Shown here one piece after another: positions 9,833-19,859 of a stretch of DNA of 21,157 bases. Position 1 is the stretch's first letter; each line of letters starts with the position of its first letter. The translations under genes were made by a program, and so were the position numbers. Below the pieces are notes generated by a model, which searched no databases, was not told where the DNA came from, and was given only the letters and a program-made list of their open reading frames with translations. The stretch spans positions 1-21,157 of the forward strand of contig BBXU01000046.1 in the NCBI GenBank assembly GCA_001598975.1, written 5' to 3'. Origin of the DNA: Parachlorella kessleri. Its lineage: Eukaryota; Chlorophyta; Trebouxiophyceae; Chlorellales; Chlorellaceae.

Positions 9833-11370
9833 ATGGCTTCAAAAAGGAAGGGCGGCGTTGGTGGCAACAAGTTCAGGATGTCGCTGGGTGAGCAAACTCC
9901 GGGTGTTCTGGTGTGGCCTGGTCAGAGCTGTTCTGTGCAGGAATAAGAAGTGCAGCATGAAGGGAAAAAGAGACAGAGAAGGGGACAGAGCTGAGCATAA
10001 AGTTGCATAGCCAGTCCTCAAGTGGGATGCCAGCAAGCCCTTGAACACTCGGTAGGTGCGTTGTGCTTGGCGCAGGTTTGCCAGTGGCCGCAACAATCAA
10101 CTGCGCTGACAACTCCGGCGCCAAGAACCTGTACATCATCTCCGTGGCCGGCTGGGGCGCCAGGCTGAACCGCCTGCCCGCCGCCGCCCCCGGCGACATG
10201 GTGATGGCCACCGTGAAGAAGGGCAAGCCTGACCTCCGCAAGAAGGGTGCGTGGTGTGCGTCGTCACCAAGCACCTGCCGTGAAGTGTTACTTGACCACT
10301 ATCGCTTGTCAGAAGCGTGGTGTCCTCGTAACAGAAGTCTGTGAAGGAGGTGGTGAGGAGGAAAGCAGCAGGTGGATCTGGAGCAGCACCGCACTGGACA
10401 GTCCTGCTGGGGAGCCAGCCATAGTGGACAGCTGGTGTGGAGGGCAGTTAGAGACAGGAAGGGGCAGGCCAGCTGGGGAGCCAGCCAAGGAGGGCCACGC
10501 AGTGCTAAGCTCAGGCGCAGACGCATGGCATCAGTCCCCCGCTGCCCATGTAAGCGGCGCAGCTGCTACAAGAGTGGTAGCCGCTGCTTCAGGAGCGGGC
10601 ACGGAACTTTTCTGAACCTGGGCGATGGCTGGTCCTGTCCACCCTAATGTCCACCAAAGCAGAGATCTGCAGCACAGCAGCAGCAGCAGTAGCAGCCAGG
10701 TCTTACGGTCCGGGAGTGGTGTAGCATCGGCCTCAAAGGGCAGCGTGCGTACTGGGGCAGGAGATGGCAGCCTGGGTAGGGACTGTGCGACCAGCATATA
10801 GGTTGCATAAAAGCTTGTCACAGCAGGTGCTGGCTGAAGCGCAGCTGCATGGCTGCTGCTGTGACTCTGGTGCTGGCTGGCCGGGGGGAGAAGCCAGTCT
10901 TGGCGCCTTACTGAAGTTGGCCTGGTACAAGTTCAACGTGTAACTACGGGTGTGGGAAGCAGGGGCCTGTTTGATGCATGCTGTGCTGCTTTGTTGCTGC
11001 AGTGCACCCTGCGGTGGTGGTGCGGCAGCGCAAGTCCTGGAGGCGGAAGGACGGCACCTACATCTACTTTGAGGACAATGCAGGCGTCATTGTGAACCCC
11101 AAGGGCGAGATGAAGGGTGAGTCGTGTTGTGATGTGGACGAGGGTGCAGCAGTCTGGGCCAGGAGCTGGCTTGTCTTTGAGTAGCCCGTGCAGCAAACTG
11201 GAAGGCCAGCAACTAAGTAATTTGTGGCAGCCTGCGATGGCACGATTTCTGTACCGTAATTTGATCGCAAGCATTTCTGCCATGCAGGCTCCGCTATTAC
11301 CGGCCCCGTGGCAAAGGAGTGCGCCGACCTGTGGCCTCGTGTTGCTGCCGCTGCCAACACCATTGTCTGA
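9833..11370 (+). CDS. RPL23: 60S ribosomal protein L23 (uL14)
   Basis: Four exons: 9833-9887, 10076-10246, 11003-11116 and 11288-11370, all GT-AG with closing phases, give exactly 140 residues, the usual length of eukaryotic uL14. The small first exon ([19 protein letters not shown]) is easily missed. The match to the family runs end to end: [74 protein letters not shown] and [15 protein letters not shown]. uL14 is a core protein of the large cytosolic subunit near the GTPase-factor and eS24/eIF6 interface. The third intron-separated block has a long intron before it (10247-11002) containing a short direct repeat. The gene is divergent from OXA1. Confidence 0.97.
10406..10487 (+). repeat. Direct repeat inside the second uL14 intron
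   Basis: The 16-mer GCTGGGGAGCCAGCCA occurs at 10406-10421 and again at 10472-10487, with related G-rich sequence between (GGACAGCTGGTGTGGAG). Each unit has GCTGG facing CCAGC, so it could fold as a small hairpin. It lies in the 756-bp intron 10247-11002, which is clearly longer than the other uL14 introns. It is probably a remnant of local duplication; no function is claimed. Confidence 0.6.
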
Positions 11371-11512
11371 GCACGGCTTTGCCCGGCAGCAGCAACAACT
11401 TTCTCCTTTGACCGTCCTTACCGTCGCGTACAGCCTTGTTCAGCAGCAGCCCGCACAGCTTGTAGGAGGGGCAGGGCATCCTGTTCTGTTGTGGGGCTCT
11501 GCTGTAATTAAC

Positions 11513-11517
11513 CACAG
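11513..11517 (+). terminator. Candidate TGTAA poly(A) signal of uL14
   Basis: TGTAA occurs 143 bases after the uL14 stop codon. This is the typical volvocalean poly(A) signal at a typical distance for a ribosomal-protein gene, so this is the best supported signal of its kind in the window. Confidence 0.6.
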
Positions 11518-12085
11518 CTGCTGAGCATTCTCAGTGAGGCTCTTTTCTTGGCAGCCTTATGCCTTCTTGATGACCCAGGCTAAGGAGGAGAGAAGATTGC
11601 CTACCTATGATAGGGCCTCGCTTACTAGCCCATCATCCTTATATTCCCGCTTCGCCGGTCGCATCCCCCAGTCAGCCCACCACTCAGTTACTGAGTGAGC
11701 CCACCATAAGTTGATATATTCAGTTTGAACCAAGGATGCATGCAAGGGCAATGGCACAGGGAATATGCAGCTTGCCCCACATTGAGCAGTACTGACAACT
11801 CCTCGAATCTGCATGCAATCTGGCAGCTCAAGCGTCTTGAACTGGGGCGGGAAGCGATTACCCAAGCTTTACCTACGCGCCTCCTTTTCCCTTCCTGTCA
11901 TCTATGTAAAGCAACGAGGGAGCGTTGGATCGGCACACGGCACTGCAACAGACTGCAGGGACTGAACCGACAAGTGTTGGTTAGCACTTGTTGTGACAAA
12001 CCGAGCCGAACTCTCTTTTCACTTTGATAAAACCGGCGATCACTATAGTGTGTTTCGTTCGTCCCTAGCTCAGTGGTGTGCAGGC
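11518..12085. promoter_or_regulatory. Intergenic region upstream of desaturase copy 1
   Basis: The region between uL14 and the first desaturase holds no supported gene. It is relatively AT-rich in places (GTTGATATATTCAG near 11710). Just before the start codon there is a perfect 10-bp palindrome CACTATAGTG at 12041-12050, 36 bases from the ATG, and AT-rich sequence (TTTGATAAAACC) just before that. A promoter is expected here; the exact elements cannot be assigned. Confidence 0.45.
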
Positions 12086-14595
12086 ATGCGCGCCTCCACG
12101 GTAGTATGCGTCGGCGTCTTTTGTGCCCTTGGCGCAGCAGCGGTCGCTGGTTTGAAGCAGGATGTGTTGCCATCAGCTAGTTTGGGCGTTGCGACCTGGG
12201 TGGGTTTGAAGCTTGGGGCCGCAGCGAACAACAGCATGGGCTTGAACTCAATTGCTGGCAGCAGCGGCGCCTCCTGGCAGTATGGCTCCAGGAAACCCCT
12301 GGAAGTAACGGTCAGGGAAATAAAGGAGGAAAACGACTGGAAGGTGGGAGGGCATGGTTTTCCTGCTGGCTGTTTGGAAATAGGCCCTGGAAGTAGGCCC
12401 TGCTTAGGCCTGATCCCAGGGTGGTGGCCTTGAAGAACATGCACGGTGCAGTGCCCTTGCATGTTCTTCTAGAGTCGCTGTGCAAAGAAACAACTGGGGA
12501 TGGTTGCTGCAGAACGACTTGGTGCTGTGGAAGCTGCCAGACAACATCCGCAGCCGGCTGCCAAGACTGCTTCAGGTGTGGCCGCCACACACAACGCGTG
12601 ACCAGACCTGTATGCAAATTGGTCTTGGTGTCACTTGGACTGGTGACTGGGCGCAAGTTCTGTGGGAATAGACGTCAGACTGTGGGGACTGACAGCTTGT
12701 TGCCACCCATACAGAGTTGGATCCGGAACACTGTGCTGTGTGCTGCGGTTTATTATGGTGTGGGAGCTCTTTGGAGCTATTACATCTACTTCTGTTTTGG
12801 AAGCCAGTTATTCAGACCCGGGGGGATACCCCAGATGAAGGATACCCTGGAGCAAATGAAGGTGAACTAGCTGTGCTTAGGGGACCTGTCATAACTTGCA
12901 GCGCTTGTAGCCTTGCAGCAACTCTGTTATATGATGGTTTGCCTTAGTGCTGTCTGGATGTTTTTGTGCTGGGCGCCATCATGCTTGGAGTGGTCCGTCC
13001 GTGGGTCTTCTGTCAATTGCTGCGTGCATCTCGGCCGACATAGCCTTTGTAGACGCTGATTGCATCTGCCTGCATGTTTTTGTCAGGTGTCAAGCATGAG
13101 CATGCCGCTCTACTCGCTGCTGCCTGCTTTAACTGAGTACTGTGTGGAGAAAGGGTGGACGCTGGCTTACTCCCGGTGGGTGCAAGGCTGGGTTGTGGTA
13201 GGCTAGCGTGCTGTCAGGTGCTGCTTGGTGCATGTGGCTCTCGCGTGCCCCCGCATTGCTGTTCAGTTTTGATAGGAGGCAGGCAGTGTTGATGATTGAA
13301 GTTGCGCCTTGAGCTCTGCCTCTTGTGGCAGCTGCTCATACTTCGCTGCCAACAATGAGCGTCAGCATGCATGACTAATCGTGAAGATGCTTTGCTTTGT
13401 ATGCAGCGTGTCGGACGTGGGTGGGGTGTGGGCATATGCAGGGTACTTTGCCCTGTACATGCTCTGTGTAGAGTTTGGTGTGTACTGGTGAGTTGGCCCG
13501 ATATAAGAGGCTGGCTGACCCGCTGAAGGAGCACCACTGGGCTTGACTCATTCTAGATGTGTGGGGGAACTGCTTGCTTCTCGCTCATCTTACATCCATC
13601 CGGCGTGGGTCGTTGGTTGCTGCTGATGTCATGCCGTGTTGCCTACCAGACAGGGGCACAACACATTTGCCTGTATACCTTAGGCCTGCTAACTTGAGCG
13701 CATATATATTGCTTCAGGAACCATCGCAACCTGCATCACCCCCGAGTCTACAAGTATCTACATGTCACACACCACAAGTACAACAAGGAGCACACGATGA
13801 GTCCCTTTGCTGGACTAGCCTTCAATGCCTTGGATGGGATTATCCAGGTAAGAGTGAGGAGCATGGGGCAAGGCTTGCCATGGTGGTTAGGTGCAGTTAT
13901 GGGGGTCTTTGTGCCTGCCAGGGCCCATTCGTTACAAGGTGTTGACAGATTCCCGGCTAGCCCAGGCCATTCGGGGCCTACTTGCAGCATGATATACATG
14001 TGACACTGCTCGTGACCTGGCTGCAGGCCATCCCTTACTCTTGGACCCTGTTTTTCGTACCCATGCACTTCCTCACCCACGAGCTGCTGCTGTTTGCCAC
14101 TGGTGCGGTTGTCAACACAGGAGCCTTTGTGTCTGCATCGTCTGTGTAACTCTGCTTGACGCAACCCCTGTAGTGTGTGCTTCCTAGCCCAGTGCCTGAG
14201 CACCATGGAGAGTGCCCTCTACGCAGGTGTGTGGACCATCAATATTCATGACAACATTCATGGGAAGGTGAGGCCTCCTGTTTGACTCTGATGACGCTGC
14301 CTTGTCCGGCGCAAAGCCAGCAACTGGGTTGGATAGCAGCCTGATGGAAAGCCACAGTGTAGTGCATGGTCGCTGCCCCGTATCACGCAGCTTCAATTAC
14401 TATCCCTGCTGTGATCTGCAGGTCTTCCCCATCATGGGCGCCATGTACCACACAATACACCACACGCTTTACAAGTTCAACCATGGGCACTACACCGTCT
14501 TGTTCGACTGGCTTTTCAATACCCTGCTTACTCCCGAAGAGTATGAGCGTCAATACCCCAAGGCAGCTGCGCTTGGGAGGAGCAAGGACCACTAG
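12086..14595 (+). CDS. Delta7-sterol C5(6)-desaturase, tandem copy 1
   Basis: Nine exons: 12086-12343, 12513-12575, 12715-12861, 13087-13175, 13407-13487, 13718-13847, 14027-14102, 14227-14267 and 14422-14595. All phases close, giving 352 residues. The enzyme (plant STE1/DWF7, fungal ERG3) uses O2 and cytochrome b5 in the ER to add the C5 double bond to Delta7 sterols. The di-iron histidine boxes are present: HRNLHH (215-220), [18 protein letters not shown] (from 228) and YHTIHHT (304-310). The supporting blocks PMHFLTHE and [11 protein letters not shown] are also there. SWIRN, FRPGGIP and PLYSLLP align with the plant enzymes. The first 86 residues are not part of the plant core; they begin with a hydrophobic stretch ([17 protein letters not shown]) like a signal peptide or anchor. 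Copy 2 follows 1.9 kb downstream. Copy 1 has two introns absent from copy 2 (12344-12512 and 13488-13717). Confidence 0.93.
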
Positions 14596-15673
14596 TAGGC
14601 TATGTGACTTTCTACTAGTTTGAGGGAACTGGTAGGCGGCCGCGGCCAGGCTGTGTCTTGGGTCTGGCGGGGTTGCCAGCAGGCGTTAGTGATGCAGGTT
14701 AGTCTCGATTGTTTATAGGAGGGCAGGGTCTTGCCCCAGAGGTCTGCTGGGCGCAATGACTGTGGCAGCATGGGTGGCCATGAAGCTTTTAGATGCAACG
14801 TGGCAGACCTGCCCACCGTGGAGCTGCAGCTGTCAGCCTGCCACTTTGCAGGCCTCCCTAGTGCTAGTCTAGTAGGGCCACATGCAGGGCATGCTGCTAG
14901 GTTGTGGCTGTGTAGGGAAGTCTAGTGAGGGTGACAGCAGGGGAGCAAAGGGACTGCTTAGAGGTAACATGGTGGTCTGCGACTGCACTGATATACCCTG
15001 TGGGCCAGGCGTCTTGGACCTGTCCTGAGCCTTGCCTTGAGCCCACGCTTGGAAGAAACGACCCAGCCTCTGACCCATTCATCGCTTTTGGTCTTACCTT
15101 TTGGCGTTACCCGAGAACTTGTTGCCTACCTCTTGTCTTCTTTATGCACTGGTATGTGTGTGCCTTTGGCTGGCCTGCCTACGGTCGTGGATGTGTGTAG
15201 TGTGCAGGGAGATTTCAATGGGCACTGTTTGATTCTTCCCAGCCAGGTTGAGTCCTGAGCCAGGCCAGGGGCTATTGTGCTGTCGGGCTGATGTCTGTGT
15301 TTTATTTGTGGTGAATCCTACGGACGCTCGGATCGTGTACCACATGTGGTGATTGATTTTCCTGTTGGACCACTGCAGCTTGGCTTCCAAGTGCCGCAAG
15401 GCACGGGTAATGTGATGGGATTGCAGGTTCAATATCTAAAACCGACTGGCAATGTAGGAGGGAGAAGTCAGTGGCCAAGTCATTATGACTTGCTGATGAC
15501 AATGGCGTGTAATAGAGGAGGTACCGATTTTCACCACTCCCTTCATCACCATCAGAAAGTTGCAAACGGGCCTCCGCTTGCATGGCCGTGCTGGACTTAG
15601 AAGGCACCCGGCCATACAGCCACCATGGCTATCCCAGCCCGTCCCGCAATGATGGCCTTTGTGGCATGCTGAC

Positions 15674-15721
15674 GCAGTGCACATTGCTCACAATGGGATG
15701 GGTTCAAGTCCCATGCACTCC
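15674..15721 (+). other. tRNA-like minihelix (T-arm plus acceptor-like stem)
   Basis: ATGGG-TTCAAGT-CCCAT at 15698-15714 is a perfect 5-bp stem with a 7-base loop that matches a tRNA T-arm and the Pol III B box. GCACTCC follows directly and can pair with GCAGTGC at 15674-15680 in six of seven positions, as an acceptor stem would. There is no room for D and anticodon arms between them (17 bases), and no full tRNA can be folded upstream. It may be a tRNA relic, part of a SINE, or chance. Confidence 0.3.
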
Positions 15722-16365
15722 TGCAACGCAGCTGCACCACAGCCTGCAGTTCCTGCCCCACCCTGCTTCCGTGTCGCCTTAGCTTGTTTTGAAAAGAAGA
15801 TCTACTGGCTTAGATACACACTACACCAGCAGGCAGGTCCGTTTACCTCCCTTGCATCCAACTCTGTCGGCTGACAGCTGGTATCCTCTGGTTCCCCAAT
15901 TAGCCACCAAAGAGGGAGGAGCCCTGTGGCTAAAAAGGAGGTGAGGCCAGATGCATCCTGCCCTGTCAGCTCACAGCGACTCTGTTCACTACTGCCCACT
16001 ATTGACAGAGAGTGAGCCGCCACGACGATGGCGGCGGAGGTAGCCCCCGTAATGGAGGCCTCAGATGTTATGGGCATAGATTCATTGCTAGTGTGCCACA
16101 CATGGTGCCATATGCCTGCTTTTCCAGCGCCCGAGTCTCTCCGGCTGTGCGGGTTTGGATTGTCGGCCAGCGCGGGAAAGCTGTTCACGTCTTCAAAGCC
16201 GGTTTTGCCTTGGGTAAGCACTACCTTACTGCCGCACAGTTGCCTGTCGTGTTTCGATTTGCATTGTGTCCTGCTAGGCAGGAGCGCCAGATTTGGTCAA
16301 GCGTGCAAAATGCGCGTAAGCTAATGGCTTTGTAACCCCCCTCAGTCAGTCTTCAAAGCCGACCA

Positions 16366-16381
16366 TTGCAACGCGTTGCAA
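16366..16381. promoter_or_regulatory. 16-bp perfect palindrome upstream of desaturase copy 2
   Basis: TTGCAACGCGTTGCAA reads the same on both strands. It ends 117 bases before the copy 2 start codon and is followed directly by a further half-like CGTTGCG. A dimeric transcription-factor site is possible. No matching palindrome is seen upstream of copy 1, which has a different one (CACTATAGTG). Confidence 0.4.
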
Positions 16382-16498
16382 CGTTGCGTTGGCGAGTTTA
16401 GGGCACTGATCTGAGCATAGGTAGGCCTCTAGAATTTTACAAGACAGGCTCAGGCTGGGGCATAGCTGGCCTTGGTCGGTTCAAATTCTAGGATTAAC

Positions 16499-18742
16499 AT
16501 GACGCGTTCTTTCTTGGTGTTGGTCGTATTGTTTTCAGCAACCGTGTCTGGTCATTATGATCTCCAACCTGACAAGCAAGGCTTGCCTGCCCTGGTGGCC
16601 AATAGAAGTGCTGCTTATAAGCCAGGGAAGAGCAGCCCACAAAAGAGCCTGGAGGCGATTCTTAGGGAAATTAGGGTGGAGAACGACTGGAAAAACGACC
16701 TGGTGCTATGGGTTCTTCCCCGTCAAGTACGGGCAGCCACACCCAGACTTATCCAGGTGAGAAGTGACAGGCGGGATGCCACCTTTATGAGGTCAGCTCG
16801 TGCTTGGTACCGTCTGGCAACAGCAGGCTGGGTCTACCAGTAAACAGCTGCTACTGTGCATGCTGCAGAGCTGGATACGCAACTTGCTGCTGTGTGCGGC
16901 AGTGTATTATGGGATAGGGGCGGTGTGGTCTTTCTATATATACGTCTGCTTCGGCATGCGACTCTTCCGTCCAGGCGGCATTCCTCGTGTCAGGGATATG
17001 GTGGAACAGATGAAGGTGAATCCGTTTTAAGGGTACACATATTCGACTGCCCTGACACAGGACTGGGGTCCTGCCTATCCGTGCCCGCCGCCAGTGCTTG
17101 TCTGTTGGCCGGGGAGGCACCCTCATTGTAACAAGGAATAAGAGGATGCGCCCCTAAGCTTGTTGGGATGACCTTTGGCATACTCGTCTGCAGGTCTCCA
17201 CAGCCAGTATGCCCCTCTACTCGCTGCTACCCGCGGTCACGGAGTTTGTTGTGGAGCAGGGCTGGACACGAGCATATTCTAGGTGGGGCCGACCTTCGCA
17301 ATGCAGCCTGCACACGTGCACTTTGATGTCAGACGGCAATGAAGGGGCAAGGACTGCTGCCACGTCTTGAAACTTTCCCAACCTCCCCAGCTCTACCCCA
17401 GTGCCTTGCATAGCTACCTCGCCAGTCATGCTTCTTCATACATGCCTCTATGGAGCTCCCAGGCCCGAGCCATGGCAGCCACACATCCCGGCTACTGGGA
17501 GCGTGAACATCCCAGCCACGAGCGTGCCAATCTGTATTCCTACGGAAGGCCTCAATAGGGTGGGGTAGGCTGCAACATATAGTGCAACGCAGTCACTGGA
17601 GGGGCCTGGGTGGAGAGCAACCCTAAGCCTGCGGCACTGCTCCCTGCAGGGTGTCGGATATCGGCGGTGTGGGCATGTATGCTGCCTACTTCGCCCTGTA
17701 CATGCTGACCGTGGAGTTTGGGGTGTACTGGTGCCACCGGGAGCTGCACCACCCACTGGTTTACAAGTACCTACACGCGACACACCACAAGTACAACAAG
17801 GAGCACACAATGAGCCCCTTTGCTGGGCTGGCCTTCAACCCTTTTGATGGCATCATCCAGGTGTGTGGGTGTGTGTGCCTGCGGAGTAGCTGTCACGGTG
17901 AGGTGGGGGGCAAACTCGATAGTGCCTTTATTTTGGCAGAGGTGAGCACCGGCGCCATGGAGAGCAGAGGCCAGGTCGAGGCAGCACCCCTGCTAGTGGG
18001 GAGGTGTGCTTACGTGCTAAGGGAAGTTGGTGTTGAGCCGGTGCTATCTCTGTGTGTGTGTTGCCCGCAGGCCATCTCCTACTCCCTGGCCCTCTTCTGC
18101 GTGCCTATGCACTTCCTGACACACGAGCTACTGCTGTTTGCCACAGGTATGGTGGGCTGGTGTTGAAGGCTCATCTATTTTGGCTGCTGCTCATGCTTTG
18201 CAGGCTGTGTTGTGCATGCCACATGCAGCATGCCACCAGCAGTGTGCAAGCAAATTCTGAATCTAAGCGGCACAGGAAGGTGATGTGCAGGAGTGTGGAC
18301 TTGCAACATACATGACAACCTGCACGGAAAGGTGGGCAGCCTGTGCAAGGCCCAGAGATGCACTTTGTCACCTCAGTTGGATAATTCAGGGGGGCAGCAG
18401 GGAAGCAGCGTAGGGTAGATGGGCCATACTCACTGCCAGTCGTGTGGTGGCCTGGTGGAAAGGCCTGGTGAAAATGTTAAGTGATACACACTGCTGGGTT
18501 TCATCCTTTGTCTCGTTGCAACTTTTGCCAAGTGAACACCACATGATTGTTTGCCATCTGTGCCTGTGCAGGTCTTCCCCATCATGGGCGCCATGTACCA
18601 CACAATACACCACACGCTTTACAACTACAACCACGGTCACTACACGGTCCTCTTTGACTGGATGTTTGGCACGCTGCTCACCCCTGAAGCGTACGAAATC
18701 CGCTTCCCCCGGGCTGCTAAGGCAGGGAGGACTAGGAGCTGA
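16499..18742 (+). CDS. Delta7-sterol C5(6)-desaturase, tandem copy 2
   Basis: Seven exons: 16499-16756, 16869-17015, 17194-17282, 17650-17860, 18071-18146, 18291-18331 and 18572-18742. All phases close, giving 330 residues. The family and reaction are those of copy 1. Histidine boxes are HRELHH (194-199), [18 protein letters not shown] (from 207) and YHTIHHT (283-289). NIHDNLHG and PMHFLTHE are kept, so the enzyme looks intact. The N-terminus [18 protein letters not shown] is signal-peptide-like and then diverges from copy 1 until RE[I]..ENDWK. The ATG at 16499 is preferred; an upstream in-frame extension has no ATG. Exon 1 runs through the place where copy 1 has its first intron. Exon 4 (211 nt) equals copy 1 exons 5 plus 6 (81+130). 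WTCNIHD replaces WTINIHD, a conservative oddity. The extreme C-termini differ (TRS versus SKDH). Confidence 0.93.
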
Positions 18743-19859
18743 CATGGACTTTCTTCCCACTAGCTAACCAGGTTGGCGGACAGGAGCTTAAGAGGAGACC
18801 CTACACGCCTTTTAGGGACGCTGCAAAGGCGGCACATACTTCGTTGGCTCTTGGTAGACGCACCCAGTGGGCTCAGCCGTGCACCCGAGCAAGCATGTGC
18901 AGCAGCCCCTATGGATGTGCAGACCCAGCCTTCTGGACGCAGCAGTGCCTGCACGGCGGCGAAGGATCCCTGTTGGTATTCGAGGTTGAGCCAGCAAGGG
19001 ACCCGCCCGCCTTGTACTTTGTTTTTCCCAAGGCATTGACACAATGTGGTGCTCTTTGCTATTGCAACACCTATAGTAATTTGGAGACTTGTATTTCATG
19101 TACTTGACTGTCTGCACTGTTTATATGTCGCTCAATGCTGCTGCTCATCTTTCCCTGCTGGCTGTTATAAAAGCCGTATTTGCCCATGGGTGCACTTCTC
19201 ACACTACTTCAGGCTTACAGAGATATCAGCACAGCACACACATACATGCACAATTCAACCATGCAGGCTAGTGACCTTGAGACAATGGCACACACATACT
19301 ACACGCTCGTGATAGTACAAACATAACAGATACGAGCTGCGGAGCAAGCAACAGGAGCATCAGCGCAGGCAAGTGGAAAACTGGGCGAGGGCAAGCAGCC
19401 CAACACACACTACATCACTAGTGTACGCGAGCCAAGGCACACGAATCCCATAACAAGCTTGAGCCCGCCTGCTGGCATGGCCAAGCATGTCATTAGGGGG
19501 AGAAAGGAACAGTACTGTCACCACCCACGGTTTGGGCAGCCCCTAGAAGATATCATTTGGTTTTAATCTATAATGCATGCATCGACCCGCCAGCGCCGGC
19601 CTGTAGTGGTCAACAAATAGGAGCTTGAGCCTGCAGGTCACCCCCCATGACCCACTCTATCCCTGCCAGTGGGCACAGTTTGCAGTGGCTCGTCACTACT
19701 CCAGCACAGCAACCGAATCCAGGACCCACTGCCTGGCAAGTAACACAACGAGGCCCAAGCCTACAAGGCAGCGCTAAATGACAACCTGGACTGCAGGCAG
19801 CTCACGGATTGGCAGCCACATGCGTCCTATATCAGAAAAGCTTCCATGGGAACAGGGGG
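18743..19859. other. Convergent 3' intergenic region, desaturase copy 2 / FtsH
   Basis: This stretch holds the 3' UTRs of two convergent genes. No coding exon with recognisable motifs was found on either strand. TTACA near 19214 could be a minus-strand TGTAA for the protease gene, but it is about 650 bases from the stop codon. No TGTAA was seen within several hundred bases of the copy 2 stop. A short ATGCATGCAT palindrome lies near 19573. Confidence 0.45.

Larger units (their letters stand above)
14596..16498. other. 1.9-kb spacer between the desaturase copies, no recognised gene
   Basis: I find no gene with family motifs here. The spacer should hold the 3' UTR of copy 1 and the promoter of copy 2. 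It contains a tRNA-like T-arm (15698-15714), an unassigned 139-codon open frame on the minus strand (15802-16221), a repeated GTCTTCAAAGCCG (about 16190 and 16350) and a 16-bp palindrome near copy 2. The 15300-15560 part is more AT-rich. Despite the tandem duplication, I could not see clear similarity between this spacer and the region upstream of copy 1. Confidence 0.5.

Noticed and set aside
9602..9891. Plus-strand open frames ahead of uL14 as a small basic protein
   Set aside because: No family match; the end overlaps the true uL14 first exon (9833-9887) in a different frame.
12331..12520. AACGACT on both sides of the first intron of copy 1, as a duplication scar of intron gain
   Set aside because: Copy 2, without the intron, has the same repeated NDWKND-coding sequence, so the repeat belongs to the protein, not to an insertion event.
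16479..16490. B-box-like GGTTCAAATTC just before desaturase copy 2
   Set aside because: The flanks do not pair into a T-stem and no acceptor stem is present; chance match.
16472..16498. Upstream extension of desaturase copy 2 (reading from a TTG)
   Set aside because: There is no ATG in this extension, and a nuclear gene would start at the ATG at 16499, which opens the hydrophobic N-terminus.
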